This document shows, piece by piece, positions 34,471-47,300 of a DNA stretch of 64,000 nt; position 1 is the first letter of the stretch; each line of letters begins with the position of its first letter. The notes below the pieces were generated by a model that ran no database searches, was not told the origin of the DNA, and saw only the letters and a program-made list of their open reading frames with translations. The position numbers and the translations under genes were made by a program. The stretch comes from Nematostella vectensis (lineage: Eukaryota; Cnidaria; Anthozoa; Actiniaria; Edwardsiidae), in the NCBI RefSeq assembly GCF_932526225.1, contig NC_064044.1, forward strand, positions 4,056,092-4,120,091, written 5' to 3'.

Positions 34471-35184
34471 TCACATCGTGAGGTCTAGTTCGAAGCAGTT
34501 GTAGCGAAGATCTTCGAGAATCTTCTGTGGATAAGGAAACACATTTACAAGACGGAAGCCAAACTTCTTGTACATTCCTATTGCGGCGTGTTGAGCGCCT
34601 GTTGTCGACAAAACAATTTTCTTGTAGTTTTGCTCACGCGCGAAGTTCAAAAGCTCTCGAATCAGTTTCCCAGCGATGCCCTTCCTCCTTACAGATGAGG
34701 AAACAGACATCCGTTGCAGTTCTGCAACTCCGTCGGGATGGTTTTCTGAGTGGATAAGTCCAACCATTCCTGCTACTTTTCCATTGTACTCTGCGACCCA
34801 CATGGACGAGCCTTTAGCGTACATGTAGGACTTGTCAATGTCCCTCAAATCTGCACTCAAGCAAGCGCCGATGAATTTCATTATTTCCAGGTAAATGTTT
34901 ATGTAGAGCAGGGCTACCAGTAAAATACAGACAAGCAAGTATACCGCTAGGATCCACAGAGACCACTGGAACGCAACAGCAGCGGCGAAGACGAAGAATA
35001 CGGCCGCATTCTTTGCGTACCACGGTAAGACAAGTTCCATCACTGGATTTGCTAGCTGTTGCATTCCTTCCGTGAAGATCTCTCTGCACTCTGTATAATC
35101 AGTTGGCTCGTAGGTCCTGATTCGTACAACATCAGGTTTGCTTTCGTCCCTCGGTAACGCCTCGGGTGACGTAGAGTAAGTCAT
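34471..35184 (-). CDS. NAT8-like GNAT N-acetyltransferase, membrane-anchored
   Basis: 237-residue ORF on the minus strand. After an N-terminal region (VVRIRTYEPTDYTECREIF) two hydrophobic segments (about residues 60-95) form a membrane hairpin. The GNAT domain follows: SSMWVAEYNGKVAGMVGLIH, NHPDGVAELQRMSVSSS, acetyl-CoA loop VRRKGIAGKL, ELLNFAREQNYKKIVL and MYKKFGFRLV, ending FELDLTM. It is closest to the tandem pair at 17331/25524, sharing NHP-GVAELQRMSV, and is intact. An acceptor (ctgtag) lies two bases before the ATG, a donor (ctag/gtaaac) at 35395/35394 and a TATA box at 35452-35459, so the gene has a short non-coding first exon. Expected at the ER membrane; acetyl acceptor unknown. Confidence 0.9.
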   Translation of the reverse strand: MTYSTSPEALPRDESKPDVVRIRTYEPTDYTECREIFTEGMQQLANPVMELVLPWYAKNAAVFFVFAAAVAFQWSLWILAVYLLVCILLVALLYINIYLEIMKFIGACLSADLRDIDKSYMYAKGSSMWVAEYNGKVAGMVGLIHSENHPDGVAELQRMSVSSSVRRKGIAGKLIRELLNFAREQNYKKIVLSTTGAQHAAIGMYKKFGFRLVNVFPYPQKILEDLRYNCFELDLTM

Positions 35185-35394
35185 ATCTACAGGGACAGAT
35201 GAAAAGAGTGTTTAAAATTCGGCGTTGTTGCAAATAGTCCAAGGGAGGAGGCCGATTAAGAGAGCCCGTATGCAAATGACCAAGTTGTTTACCCCTAAAG
35301 TTGCTCCCCACACAGTGACCTTGTACGGGAGAATAACAATATGGCACCGTCTGCAAATGCCCTATAAAAAGCCGCTTGTCTCAGAGTTGTTTAC

Positions 35395-35459
35395 CTAGAA
35401 GTGATCTTGCCTGGAGGCTGCTGTTAAGAGCGCGCGACCTGGGAAACCACTTTATATAA
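35395..35459 (-). promoter_or_regulatory. TATA box and 5' UTR exon of the minus-strand NAT8-like gene
   Basis: On the minus strand GTTATATAAAG (35461-35451) is a strong TATA box. About 25-30 bases downstream transcription could start near 35425. The exon would end at 35395 with donor GTAAAC, and the intron 35394-35187 ends CTGTAG just before the start codon. Inferred from consensus only. Confidence 0.6.
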
Positions 35460-35461
35460 CA

Positions 35462-38386
35462 CGCCAAAACATCCCAAATAGGAAATACTCTGACCCCAGC
35501 CTTGCCCTAGCTCTTGCAGAATCACAAAAATGTCCATCTTATCGTAAAGATAATCGTCAAGAAACTCAATCTCTGGCAGCTATAATTGGTTAGCGATTCA
35601 CGTATCCATTCTCTGGATGCCGCTAGGTACAGACATCGATGCTTTCGCTGTGATAATCTCCAGTTGATTAACGGGGGCACGACTGGAGCGCGAAGGTTGT
35701 AGTTCCGGCAACGTGAGAATGTGATCCCTGTAGCATCTAATAGCCTTTTTTTTGCAAATGAGTTTTCGCGCATTCTAAAAAAGTCTTGAGCCATTTCAGG
35801 CCACATATATCAATGCAACTCAACATTATAGTTTATTTGTGCTGCATACAAGATGTGGAATAAATTAATTGGAGTTGTTTTGGTAATACTTACTCGAAGA
35901 TTAAGTTGCGCGACACGGAAACAGCGACCCTGGGAGGGATTCAGTCCCTTGAATCTGCAAAAGGAAACATGAGTTAAGTTAAGTTTGATCTTCAAGTATG
36001 TATTTTTATACATGCGCACATCTTTAAAATACAAGCCATTCGCTTAAATTTGCAAAAGTATTCAAATTAACCTCGGTGTTTTGAGGTGTGTGCAGGGTTA
36101 GGCTGTCTGCTCGCGAAAGTATCTTGGGGTTATTCACATGTGATGCGTACCACAAAGATTTGAAGCCGTGAAAGTAGCCTTTGAAGATTGAGCCTTGCTC
36201 AAAGTCGTGCACGTCGGTTTATACTAGTCGCAGTGATCGCGTTTAGCTCGGGGTGAACTCTGGATTAACGGTGCACGGCACACACCAGTATTTATATCCG
36301 CCAACCGGGCGACGTGCATTACGAGGTGAAACCGCGGGTCACTATGCGTGGGCGCGGGGGAATCTCACCAATCAGATCTCAAGGCCTGCGATCAGTGAGT
36401 CTACGTGCGGTGGCCGAATTTAGAGACGTGACCGTACCATCCTTACGCAAAGGCAACTGGTTTACACGCTGCGACGTGAAAGACTGCGAATAGAAGTTAC
36501 ACAGCTAAGCAATTCTTCATAACACTTGTATTCGTTCAAAACCCAGGGAACCATCGAGAGACGAAAAGGAAGTCCGTTATTGCGAAGCTTTCCTGTCTAG
36601 TCTTTCGATGAATAGTGCGGGGGCTTGTTATCATGTAATTGGTTTAGATATCCACTGAGGCCGATGGTCGTGATAGGGAGGGTTGCGTTATTCCCATATA
36701 TGACCACGGGCCTTTAACGCGTTCAACCGTGACCGACCTACGGGGGTTATATGGAAAGATCGCGAATAGTTAGCCGTGCTTGGTTTTGAGTTGGCAATGG
36801 TTACAAAACCGCAAATCTGCGAAGGCGGAAAAGTGGTGTTGGCAGTCGATGAATGATGTGCTTTAATAAGTCTCCCTTTCAGGCGATTAACCTCGAGTCG
36901 CACGAAACTTCCTTGTGCCAACCGAACTCGAAAAAGAAACAATTAGGCTTCGATCGCTTATAACAAATTTTAAAGGGGGCCATGTTTTCTTCTTTTTAGC
37001 AAACGGTTCTTATTCTCCCTTTTTTTCTTTCCGTGTTATTGCCAAGACGCTTCACGGTTCGTTCCGTGTCCGGCCGAAGGTACCAGGCACTACCGCAGAC
37101 AATTTCCTGGCACGACACCTGATTACAGATTAATCCGTATATCTGACTATTTCATGCAATAGTGTGATTGACCAAAAGTCTTTTTACAGTCACACAATTA
37201 CGATTAAGAATTCACGTGACGTTTCGAGTGGCAGAATCAAGCCAAAAAAAAAAAATGGCTGTACCCGTCATGTCGTAACGTCAGACGAGAGCGACGATAA
37301 ACTCAATTAAAATGTGTAGTTCCAGAAAATATCCATACCCCCCCCCCCCCCCCATTGAGGGGATTGGAAATTCCGGGGGGGGGGGGTGGGGGTTCAAACG
37401 CCCAGGAATTTCCAGAGGGGAGGAGGGTAAAATCGATAATTGAATATATATTGATATAAAGTTTGAGGGTTGAGTAGTCCGGGGGGAGGGGGGACTCCGA
37501 TAAAAACAGACGGGACGATTGTGGGAAAAGGGTCTAAGGCAAATTGGGCCTACAATCTGTTACAAAACTAATGGGACACTTTCCCTCCCCCTTCCTCAAT
37601 GTTGGAGGGCAAATGATCACCTTGCTACTGCTTGTGTTTTGAGCTGAAAAATCGCCTCTAACGAATATTAATCGGGGGGAGAGGGTTGGCGGTTGTTCGT
37701 ATGGGAAGTGTCCCACTTACTTTTGTTGAAGATTGTAGCAATTTGGGTGTGTCCAGAACAGCAAATTTTCCCCTTACAGATAGCACACAAGTTGCTGGCA
37801 AAAAGGCTGACGGTTTTAAGTTGACTTGAGTTTACTTGACTTCGTGCAAGAGCCTCTCAGGGACGTATCTTTGAATACGCTATAAGGGGTGATAGCAGTT
37901 GGTAGAGTTTTATAACCGGTTTTGACCTTTTTCAAACTACGCGTACTACTGTAGGCGAATAACACGACAAATTAGTACGACTGGGTAGAAGACTTGAGGT
38001 AAAATCCACTTTGAAATGTACTCTGTCTGATGCATTGCACTTACGACGTGGCCTGGAAATTAAAAAGTATCGCGCTTTGTAAACTTAATTATATTGGTCC
38101 GCTACGGTTAACTATAAGACGGGTTAATTTCATCGAAACTTATAGTCAAGGTGGCCCGCGCGTAATTTTTACGGAAATAAAACATTTTTCGTGGCTCTAT
38201 TTCGAACGCATTTTTTGTCCGATCTTCGTAATTTTTTCGCCATTTAATCAAGTAAGCATTCAAGGTCCCAACCCTGAAGCTAATTTTCAAATGCACAGAA
38301 AAGAAAAGTAAGGTTTTAAAACAGAGCCCTGTATTTCTGTAAAATTACTCTCTGTAAATAACGCCATATATTTCTGTAAAAAAACT
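35462..38386. other. Intergenic region, no gene recognised
   Basis: Scattered open frames of 60-95 codons without family features. Poly-C and poly-G runs occur at 37338-37391. Nothing resembling tRNA, rRNA or a conserved protein was found. Confidence 0.5.
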
Positions 38387-38420
38387 GTATCTAATGTTCA
38401 GACAACTGAACATTAGATAC
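38387..38420. other. Perfect 15-bp hairpin
   Basis: Arms GTATCTAATGTTCAG (38387-38401) and CTGAACATTAGATAC (38406-38420) with loop ACAA, no mismatches. An A-run lies just upstream. Function unknown. It could be the remains of a MITE or form a structured RNA. Confidence 0.8.
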
Positions 38421-38550
38421 CGTCACGTAGTGTATAAATAAATGGTTGATTGATTGATCGAAACTAGTTTAGAATTGATAAGAGAACTTTAAAAGCACAC
38501 TAGCCAACACACATTGACAGCAGTCGGGCCAAAGACGGGACGCTAGCACA

Positions 38551-38720
38551 GTCTATTACCCGTGCAGCTCGAAACTAAGCACTTCGTTCGAGTCAAAGTC
38601 GCCCTGCTGCAGTTTATTGCCGATATAGTTTAACTGAGGCAAACCGGCTATGCCATGCTGACGAGTCCTAATAAGGACGAAACAGCTGTCAATGGTTGCC
38701 AAACTGCACGGGTAATAGAC
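38551..38720. mobile_element. 170-bp inverted-repeat element carrying a hammerhead ribozyme
   Basis: Ends GTCTATTACCCGTGCAG (38551-38567) and CTGCACGGGTAATAGAC (38704-38720) are perfect 17-bp inverted repeats. Inside are a small hairpin (CTCGAA...TTCGAG, about 38568-38592) and the ribozyme. No clear target-site duplication was seen, so class is open: a retrozyme-like unit, a Penelope-related fragment, or a MITE that captured a ribozyme. Confidence 0.7.
38638..38700 (+). ncRNA. Type I hammerhead ribozyme
   Basis: Catalytic core CTGACGA at 38658-38664. Stem II GTCC/GGAC (38665-38668, 38675-38678) is closed by the loop TAATAA. GAA follows at 38679-38681. Stem III is ACA/TGT (38682-38684, 38687-38689) with a 2-nt loop GC, and C38690 is the cleavage position in GTC. 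Stem I pairs CCAT with ATGG next to the core and GGCAA (38638-38642) with TTGCC (38696-38700), leaving a 10-nt bulge that could contact loop II, as in active natural hammerheads. The very short stem III is typical of metazoan type I hammerheads, which often act as dimers. All invariant core bases are present; activity is inferred. Confidence 0.88.
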
Positions 38721-38811
38721 GTGTCACATTTTCCTTTTCAGCCGCTGCATGTAAATCTCTAGTCTCTACAAGTTTGAATCTGTCCTGATGCCTAAAATAT
38801 CAATTTTAAAA

Positions 38812-39022
38812 GTTGCTGGGAAAAAAATATCTGTTCATTTTCCCCAGGAGGGACCATTCTTTTTATTCCCAGCCAGCATTGGTTCGGAATTTTTTTTCCC
38901 AGCCAACAGTGGTCACATTTTAGCACATGAACAATTGCGCCGCCAAAAATATTCCCAGCACAACTAGTTCGACTCCACAAATTTGCCAGCAGAACCATCC
39001 GGGACAATTTTTTCCCAGCAAC
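38812..39022. repeat. Foldback sequence with cccagc motifs
   Basis: GTTGCTGGGAAAAAAAT at 38812-38828 is inverted as ATTTTTTCCCAGCAAC at 39007-39022. The interior repeats tttcccagc several times in degenerate form. Probably an old foldback transposon; no coding capacity. Confidence 0.6.
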
Positions 39023-39069
39023 CGAGGGGTCTAACATCTTCCCAGCCAGTAAAAAAAAAAAAACTGCCT

Positions 39070-39212
39070 GCGGAATAGATCCTTCTCTACAACCTGGAAA
39101 AAAAAACGGGCTGCGGAACAGACCCTTTTTGTTCCCTTGTCTCTACAACCTGGAAAAAAAAACGGGCTACGGAACAGATCCTTACAGCTTTTTATTCCCT
39201 TGTCTCTACAAC
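39070..39212. repeat. ~55-60-bp tandem repeat, about 2.5 copies
   Basis: Units share tctctacaacctgg, a run of A, acgggct and cggaacaga. Non-coding. Confidence 0.75.
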
Positions 39213-41358
39213 CTGGGTGTGTACTACCGCACTCAGCAATTTGTGGCTTGTGGCGAATCTGACGAATGCGAAAGGTTGACCTACGAGGTGAACAACGTGC
39301 TACAACTTCAGCGGAAATAGCGTCACACTATTTACCCCAAGTATGTTCTTGAACGTCACATGCCTTGAGCCTCACTATGTCGGCCAAACGAAACCACGTA
39401 CCGAAAACGTCTTTTAATTCTTTTAAAGTATTTTGAAGTCGTCACACATTTCTTGACATCCACTTTATCGGCCAAACGAACCTACATTCGTTATTTAAAA
39501 TTTTGCTTATTCATTTCATTAAAAAAAGGCGTAAGTTTTTTCACTACCAGAACGTGATTTTCTCTATGGTTATGAATTTTGAACCTTAAAGTCTCGAGGT
39601 CTTTTCTGTCATTCCTTCTAAATTCTGTATTTTCTCTGTTCATTTTTTCTCTGTGTCATATCTTTAATTTTTAGAAATGCTCACAGTAAATTATTATATT
39701 AATAAGAGATTTTTTCTTGCATCCTAGAAGTTTGTTCCTTTTTATGCGTAAGCTGGGCAAGTTATCAAACATGTTGTTCATCCTCTCTTTGCAATTTTAG
39801 CAGATTTGCTGATTGGGTTCAAAAGGGGCATGGCTTAGCTGCCTGCTTTTTATTGTTACTAAGTCTGGTGATGCAGTCTTTGGATTTACCTGAATGTTTG
39901 TAATCGTAGAAGTTTCTAAGATTATGAATCTGTTGTGGGTCGTTTAAAAAGCTTGTGTATTTCTGAAATTCAATTGGTATAGTCATTGTTGTATAACTAG
40001 TGTGAGATCGTTTGTGAAGAGCTGTAGCAGGTCTCAATTTTTTGCGGGAGGGGGGGGGGAGGGAAGGTACGAGACAGAAACATTTAGAAAACATTGGAGA
40101 GAGGGGGCACAGTCACATCCCTACAAATCATTTCCTTATAATATTTGAAAATAATGTGGTGATTCGAAAAGCATTTCATCTGTACCTCTGAATAATGTGT
40201 AGAAGCATTGCTGTTTAAGTCATATGTGGTAAAGTCATATGTGATACACAGAGTCAAGTATACTTTTGGGGTTGTAGATTCTATCCTTAAGGGCATTGTA
40301 CTGTACTTAATTTAATTTGGTGCACATGAATAGGTGTGGGATTATCATATATCAAATAGAGATGGAGAAACGATAGATCAAAACATTTACCATACTTGTT
40401 TAACAAGTATAGAAACAACTGTATTACATATTTAACAAGAAACTAGGCAATTCTTAGTCGGCTAGCGAGCTCATCTGCTTCTGAAATTCTGTGCCCCCCC
40501 CCCCCCCCACCCCCACCCCAAATCTGGAATTACAATAGCTGACGGTGTCAACGAGTCTTTCCTTCCCCCCTGGTGCACAAACTCTTTAAGTCATGGAGCA
40601 AATATCCGTCCGCAATAAGTTTACAGATATTCTGATGTCAGCATCACCCTGTATTCAAATGAAAGTGCATGCATTTGTAAAATACAGCCTATTAACGTAT
40701 ACGGTGGCGCCTCTGAGCTTCTGCAAGTTTAGATACATGGGTTCTCGAGAGCAAGCTTATATGAAATAGATGTAAAGCTGCATCGTCGTTGTAAAAACTG
40801 GTGAGATTACGTAATAACTAGCCATACAGTATTTTCACTAAGGCTTCCGTTTACCATCAAGAACTGTTTACCATCCTACGAAGAGCTTTCTGTCGCTCGT
40901 TTCCTTTGCTCCACTGGTGTGTTAGCGAAAGGATTGTGATTAATTACCTGATTTATGGCCTTATGAGCAGAAGGACACGGCTAATGTATATCCAAAATCC
41001 ACAAAAATCCACCCTACTTCGCTGCTTTCATTTGTTTACTTTTTCTCAAGTGAGGAGAGAGAGACTGGAATACCACAGGGAAACCAGCAATGGTGTAACG
41101 ATATAAATGAACAGTTTTATTTTTATCAATAACAAATCGAAGTCGGAGTCTCATACAACGACTTAACTCCAGATATAAAGTATTTTCGTTGTATTTTAGG
41201 CGATATTTTCTGCGTGCGAAAGCCCTTCTTGTAGGATTTATGTCCGTTTATTTGTTTGTACGGGTTACCTGTGGGGTTGATTTCAACGCAGGCTCAATTT
41301 TTGATAAAGATGGCGGGAAGATGATGTGATGTGCACGCTTTGATAGCCACGGTAGAAA
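39213..41358. other. Intergenic region upstream of RFC1
   Basis: Contains a dispersed repeat fragment (40015-40140) and C/A runs at 40495-40520. No gene recognised. The last 250 bp should hold the RFC1 promoter and 5' UTR; the start context is agaaaATGg. No TATA box is obvious. Confidence 0.5.
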
Positions 41359-44300
41359 ATGGTACGATTTCTTCCTATTACTCCATGGAATAACCTTTCT
41401 ACTCTGAGTGCTAGCTGTCTGTACTACCTTTCAGGACATAAGGAGTTTTTTCAGCCCACCAGACGCTAAGAAGAAGCAAAATGGAACCGCAAAGGTGGCC
41501 GGCGCGCACGGTATATCGAAAGAAAAGCGAGGGGCAGACGACAAAAAAGAAAAGAAACAGAAGCAATGCAGAGAGAAGAAGAGACCAAAGTCAAAAAGGG
41601 TCTGTGTAATTTTTATAATTCCATTTTGCCTAGTGTTCGAAGGTATTGCATAAACACTTTAAAATGTGTATTTATCAACGCTGGATGAGTTTAGTTAAGT
41701 TACCTGAAGGGGGTGATGGTAGGTGAGGGGCTCACATAGCTGTCAACCCAACTTGGACAGGAATCTTGTGAAATCGGGTGAAATACAGTAAATATGTGAA
41801 ACAAACCCAAGAGAGCCAATGCGGGTGAATACAGAGATTTATGAACATTCTCACAAAAATTAGGCTTGTGATGAGGTCCAAAATCTTGTGACACCTGCCC
41901 GATGCACGTGACAGCTATGGACTAATATTTGCACATCAGCTCAGATGACATAGGACAAGTGAAGGCTCTTGCCAATGGGTGGTGTGGTGGATGCATTCAA
42001 ACACCCAATACAACCCCACCCCTTACTCCCCCCCCCCCCTCCCCCACTGCAATGAGCTTGTATAGTCCTGTTCTGAAGAATGTGTATTAATTTTTTTTGG
42101 CTTTTTTTACTTCATTTTCACGTAGCCACTCAACCTAACATAACTGCACTTCACTATGTTGGCATATTCTGAGTCTGTTAAGACCTACATCTTAACACCT
42201 ACATAAAACAAAGAACCAAAGAATAAAGAATAAACTATACAAAGAATAAAGAATAAACTATACATTTGCATCTACCAGTCAAGGCCCATACCCAGGGTTT
42301 TTCTTGGGGGAGTGCGAAATCCAAAAAGTGTAGAGTTTTCTGATAACAAATCTGACCACCCCCTAAAGAACAAAAAGGGATTTTTTATTCCATTTTAGTA
42401 TCTCCATGGGACGTTTATTATCAGATTTGGCTGCATAAAAGTTTGACTTATAGATGTAGACATACTAGAGTGGTCTAGAATGCCTTTTTTATGTTATTTG
42501 CTTATGCTTTAGCGTTTTGTCTATAAATAGCACGTCTATTGCAAACCAAAAGTGGACTTTTGGCTGTTGTTTGGGGTGGGAACGCACCCCTGGCACACCC
42601 CCCCCCCCTGGGTATGGGTCTGCAGTATGGTGTGGTTAGTATGTATAGTAATAATGAATAGTAATAATGTATAGTAATAATGTATAGTAATAATGTATAG
42701 TAATAATGTATAGTAATAATGTTGGTCATCACAAGTGCAAGAACCCTGCTTCTCATCCACGGGTTGTTTCCACAGGCTCTCGTAATATCTGAAAGTGACG
42801 AAGAGGAGCGAGAGTTTATTCAGAAGAAGAAGAAGAAAACCACTCATAGTAACAAAAAGCCTATAGCTGTGTCAGGTTTGCAAAATTCCCTTTAAATCTT
42901 TTTATGTGAGTGTGCATGTGTTAACTGTAAATTTACACCTTGCCACAAACTGACGGAATAGCTTTTTGACTAGTCAGCACCTTGCGGTGGGTTGACATGA
43001 TTGGAAACCAGTGCAGGCGAGTTTTTATTTATTTTTCATTTTTATTTTAATAGATTCTGATGAGGAACCTTTGCCACCGAAAATAAGGTAATTGGAAACT
43101 AAGATAAGACTGTTTTAAGCTGCATATTGCACATTTATATATTTATAAACCCTTACCATTATCTATTCAATGCATTCTTGCCCTGTGTGGCTATTGTTCT
43201 TGCTTCATAATGTCAATTCTATGTTTTTTTACACACAACAAATAAAGCGTGTCATGCAAAAGTCATGTGTTAGTGTCTCTTATCTTGTCATCAATAACAT
43301 AAACAACTTTAAACTGGATATTACATGTGCTTCCAAAATAGTAAATACAATCAAAAGTGTGTGAAATGAATGCTGAGAAGGGATGGAATGAATGCGGAAT
43401 TTATGGGATTGTATGTACATGGAAAATCTATGGTTTATTTGAAGAGGTTTTACAGCCCTCAACTAAAAACTGTAAGACTGAGCACCCTGACTGTTGTCGC
43501 AAAGGCTTGTCACGACTTAATACTCAGATATTATTAAATTATTATTTATTATTTTTTAGGAATTGTGATGGTTCCTCTTTGTTGAACATTTTTATTTTTT
43601 TTATCATCTTATTGTAGAGAGGCTGCTAAGAAGAATGAAAAAGCTGCCAAATCAAATAAGAAATCAACTTATTTTGATGATTCAGGTACAGAATACAAGC
43701 TTATAAATCATACTTAATGTCTGGCATTTTAAGACAAAATCGATGGGTGATTTAAGTCCAAGATAGGAAACCTAAGGCTTTTTTCCAGAAATATTGAACC
43801 AAGCTATATAAACCACAAAGTGAAAAGTGCTCACCTGGCTTAATTCTTCTTCTAAACAAACAAACAAACAAATAAAAAATAAATGAATATATTGCACAGG
43901 CATTAATTAAACACTTTTTGTGTTTAGATGATGAATCTCCAATTAAGCAAAAGAAGAGCACAACAAAAAAGGAAACCCCAACAAAGAAAGAAGTTCACAA
44001 GAAACAGGAGAAGACCCCTGAAAAGAAGACTGTGACATCAGCTGCAGACTTCTTTGGCTCTGAGCCAGTCCACAGATCTGCCAACAAGCAGTTCTCAGGG
44101 AAACGGAAACAGGTTGGTAGACAAGTTCCAAGATTTTTAGATGAGAAAATGAAACCCCTTAAATGAGTAACAAATGTTTTTCCCATCCCCTAGGGTATAC
44201 TGTAAAATTTATCTAGGTCTTATCTCTTGGAACTTTTCATAGGTCTGATACTGAATTATGGATGAACGACACTGCAAGTAGCACTTAACCCGACTAATAA

Positions 44301-47300
44301 CACAGGGTTAAGCATTTTATCTTGACAAGCCTATATGATTTTTGAAGAGGCATCAACCGGGGGTTCTTGGATCTGATATTGAGCAATCTTTGTTTTTTTA
44401 TTAGCCCAGTAAAGAGGAAGGAGAGGACGATGTATGTGCTACTCAAGATGAGCCTGTGAAAGAGGAAAAACCTTCCCAGCCAAGCAAAAAGGTAGGGTGT
44501 CATGCTTTTATTTGTTGCCACAACCACCACCACCAACAACAACAACAACAACAACAACACCCACCACCACCAACAACAACAACACCCACCAAAACCACAA
44601 TCAGTAACAACATCAACACCCACCAAAACCACAATCAGTAACAACATCAACACCCACCAAAACCACAATTAGTAACAACATCAACACTCACCAAAACCAC
44701 AATCAGTAATAACAACCAACAAACCCAACACCAACAACAACAAACTACAACTACTGTAAGCCACAAACAGCACCCAATATTGCCAACACCTTAACACCAC
44801 AACCACCAATAGCAACACCGTTGACAGCACCAAGACCACCACAACACCAGCAATGCCGCAACCACCACCAACAACATCTGTACCAGCAACAACATAACAT
44901 AACATAACACCCTTAGCATCAACACCATCAACAACAACACCGTAAAAAGCCACACCATAAAAAGCCACACCATCAACAACAACACCATTGACAGCACCAA
45001 GACCACCATAACAACACTATCAATAACAACACCATTAAAACCAGTCCCATCAATCACCAACACCACCATATCACCAACACCACAACATCATCATCAACAA
45101 ACAAAACCTTTAACAACATTACCATCACCATCAATCAACAACAACACCGATTAAACCACAACCACCAACAACATTATCAACAACAACAACATCAAAAGCC
45201 GCACCATCAATCATCAACAACACCAGCAACACCACAACAACATAACCACCACAATCAGCAACAAAACCATCAAAAACAACAATGCCATCAACAACATTAT
45301 CTATAACAACATTACCATCAACAAAAAAAATTTCACTGCCGATAAATCATCTGCACCACCAATATGGGTGATCCTTAGCATCAGGATCTTAGAGAAGTCA
45401 CCCTTCTTCTTACCAATAATTTGTTTATTTTGTTTTCAGAGAAAAGAAGAAAAATCCCCAGCCAAAAAGGTAGCGAAAAATATGTTTCTTCATTTCATTC
45501 CTTTAGTGGCAAGTGAAGCTTGAAACCTTTGGTACCCATCTTAGAGAACAAAAAGCTGTTCAACATATGTGACTAGATTGACAAAGAAGTGACACTACAT
45601 TTGTGATTCCAGTCTCCTGCCAAAACAGCACTAACTCTGGCCAGTAAATTGTCCAAGGCAGCATCAGCTAAAGTGCTAGTACCAGAGACACCGCCACCCA
45701 AAACACCAACCAAGACAACGCCCAGTCCTATAAAAAAACAAGTAACGCCCAAAAAAACAACACCAGTGAAAGCATGTAAGCAAGTTTAACTGTTATTTTA
45801 ACAGTGCTTTTATTGCACTTGTCAACAGTGTAAAACCTAAATTATTTTTTTCTTTGTTTCTTTTTGGGGCTTTGTATTGGGAATGAACTCTAGAAAAGAT
45901 TCTGAAAGATAAGAATGCTGTATGTGCCTAAATAATATGAGAAATTTAAGGGTTATAGTGTAGAACTACGTCTATAAAATAAAAAAGCAAAAAAATTATT
46001 GTTGTATCCTGACATTATTTATACATTATGGAATGCTGGTACATTGAGAAAATATGAATATAGATCCACCACTGAATCCATGATTGTTTCTAGTAAAAGA
46101 GCCAGAAAGTAAGAAAGCTAGAACACCCGAGAAAATTAAGCAAGAGGAAACCATTGCTACACCTTCTTCCTTGGAGAAGAAAAAATCAGGTTACCGCAGC
46201 TTCATGTCCAGAGAAGGACCAAAAGCCCTTGGCTCCAAGGAGATACCACAGGTTAGTGTCGTAATTAACACAGCTGGTCTATCTTAACAGTACCTCGAAA
46301 GGGTGGCTTTAGTTTGTACGCATGTAGTAGTGTCAAGGCTGGTTATTTTTTAGTTGTGTAGTAAGACTCAATGCATGCTTATACAAAGTGTTTTGTTTAG
46401 TCTGATCTCTGCCAACATGTTTGTTGATTCAACTAGTAAATGAGCTATTTTCAATCAAACATAATTAAAAAAGTGCATACTTCTAGCAAAGCTCTATCGA
46501 GGCATTTGTAAAGTTCCAGTGAGATTGTTGTCTAATTAATAAATAATCATAAAGTGAACAACAACAAATGTGTGGATAATCAAATTTTTTTTCAAAACAC
46601 AATCTTTGTTGTACTACATGTTCCCTTCCATGAAAACAATTTTGTTGGATGATTTTTACTTGTCTCCATGTATCTCTAACAAATTCAACACTCCTCAGGG
46701 AGCGGAGAACTGCTTTGAAGGGCTGACGTTTGTCGTCACAGGGGTGCTGGATAGCATAGAGCGTGACCACGCCCAGGACCTTATCCAGAGATATGGGGGC
46801 AAGGTGACAGGGTCGGTCAGCAAGAAAACTAGCTATCTGCTGGTGGGACGTGATGCTGGAGCTAGCAAGCTTTCAAAGGTGAAATATAAATACTTTGGTA
46901 CAGAACAGGAGTGGCAATTGCACTAATTTACTTTTAGTCAATATGTAACAAACTCTAATGGTTTTTAGTGCAAAAAAAATTAAAAGCAGTGTGTCTTTTA
47001 GAGGTTTCTTTAAGAATGTGATTGATAAGTTAAAGGGAATGGCCTGTTAAATAGCGCAGATTCTAATAGATTCTTTTGTCTATTGGTGGTTACCGCTGGT
47101 CAGCCAGAACTACAGTAACCTTGTACGATTACCGCTTTAAAAGGAATTCTGAATGCTCTTTGTTCATTTATGCAGTATGTACTGAGTTTTGAATCCTTTT
47201 ACTAACCTGTATAAGGTTTTGATGACTGTGTTAGTGCACTTGTCAACAGTTTATGAATAAGTTAATGGAGCCAAATGACTGAGTTGGCTTATAGAGCCCT

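Noticed and set aside
36688-37133. ORFs of 72-84 codons (ending LNALKARGHIWE; MPTELEKETIRLRS)
   Set aside because: No family signature, no splice support, and poor codon structure around them.
44294-45069. Minus-strand ORFs rich in Val/Leu that look like membrane proteins
   Set aside because: Reverse translation of the CAA/CCA repeat in an RFC1 intron.
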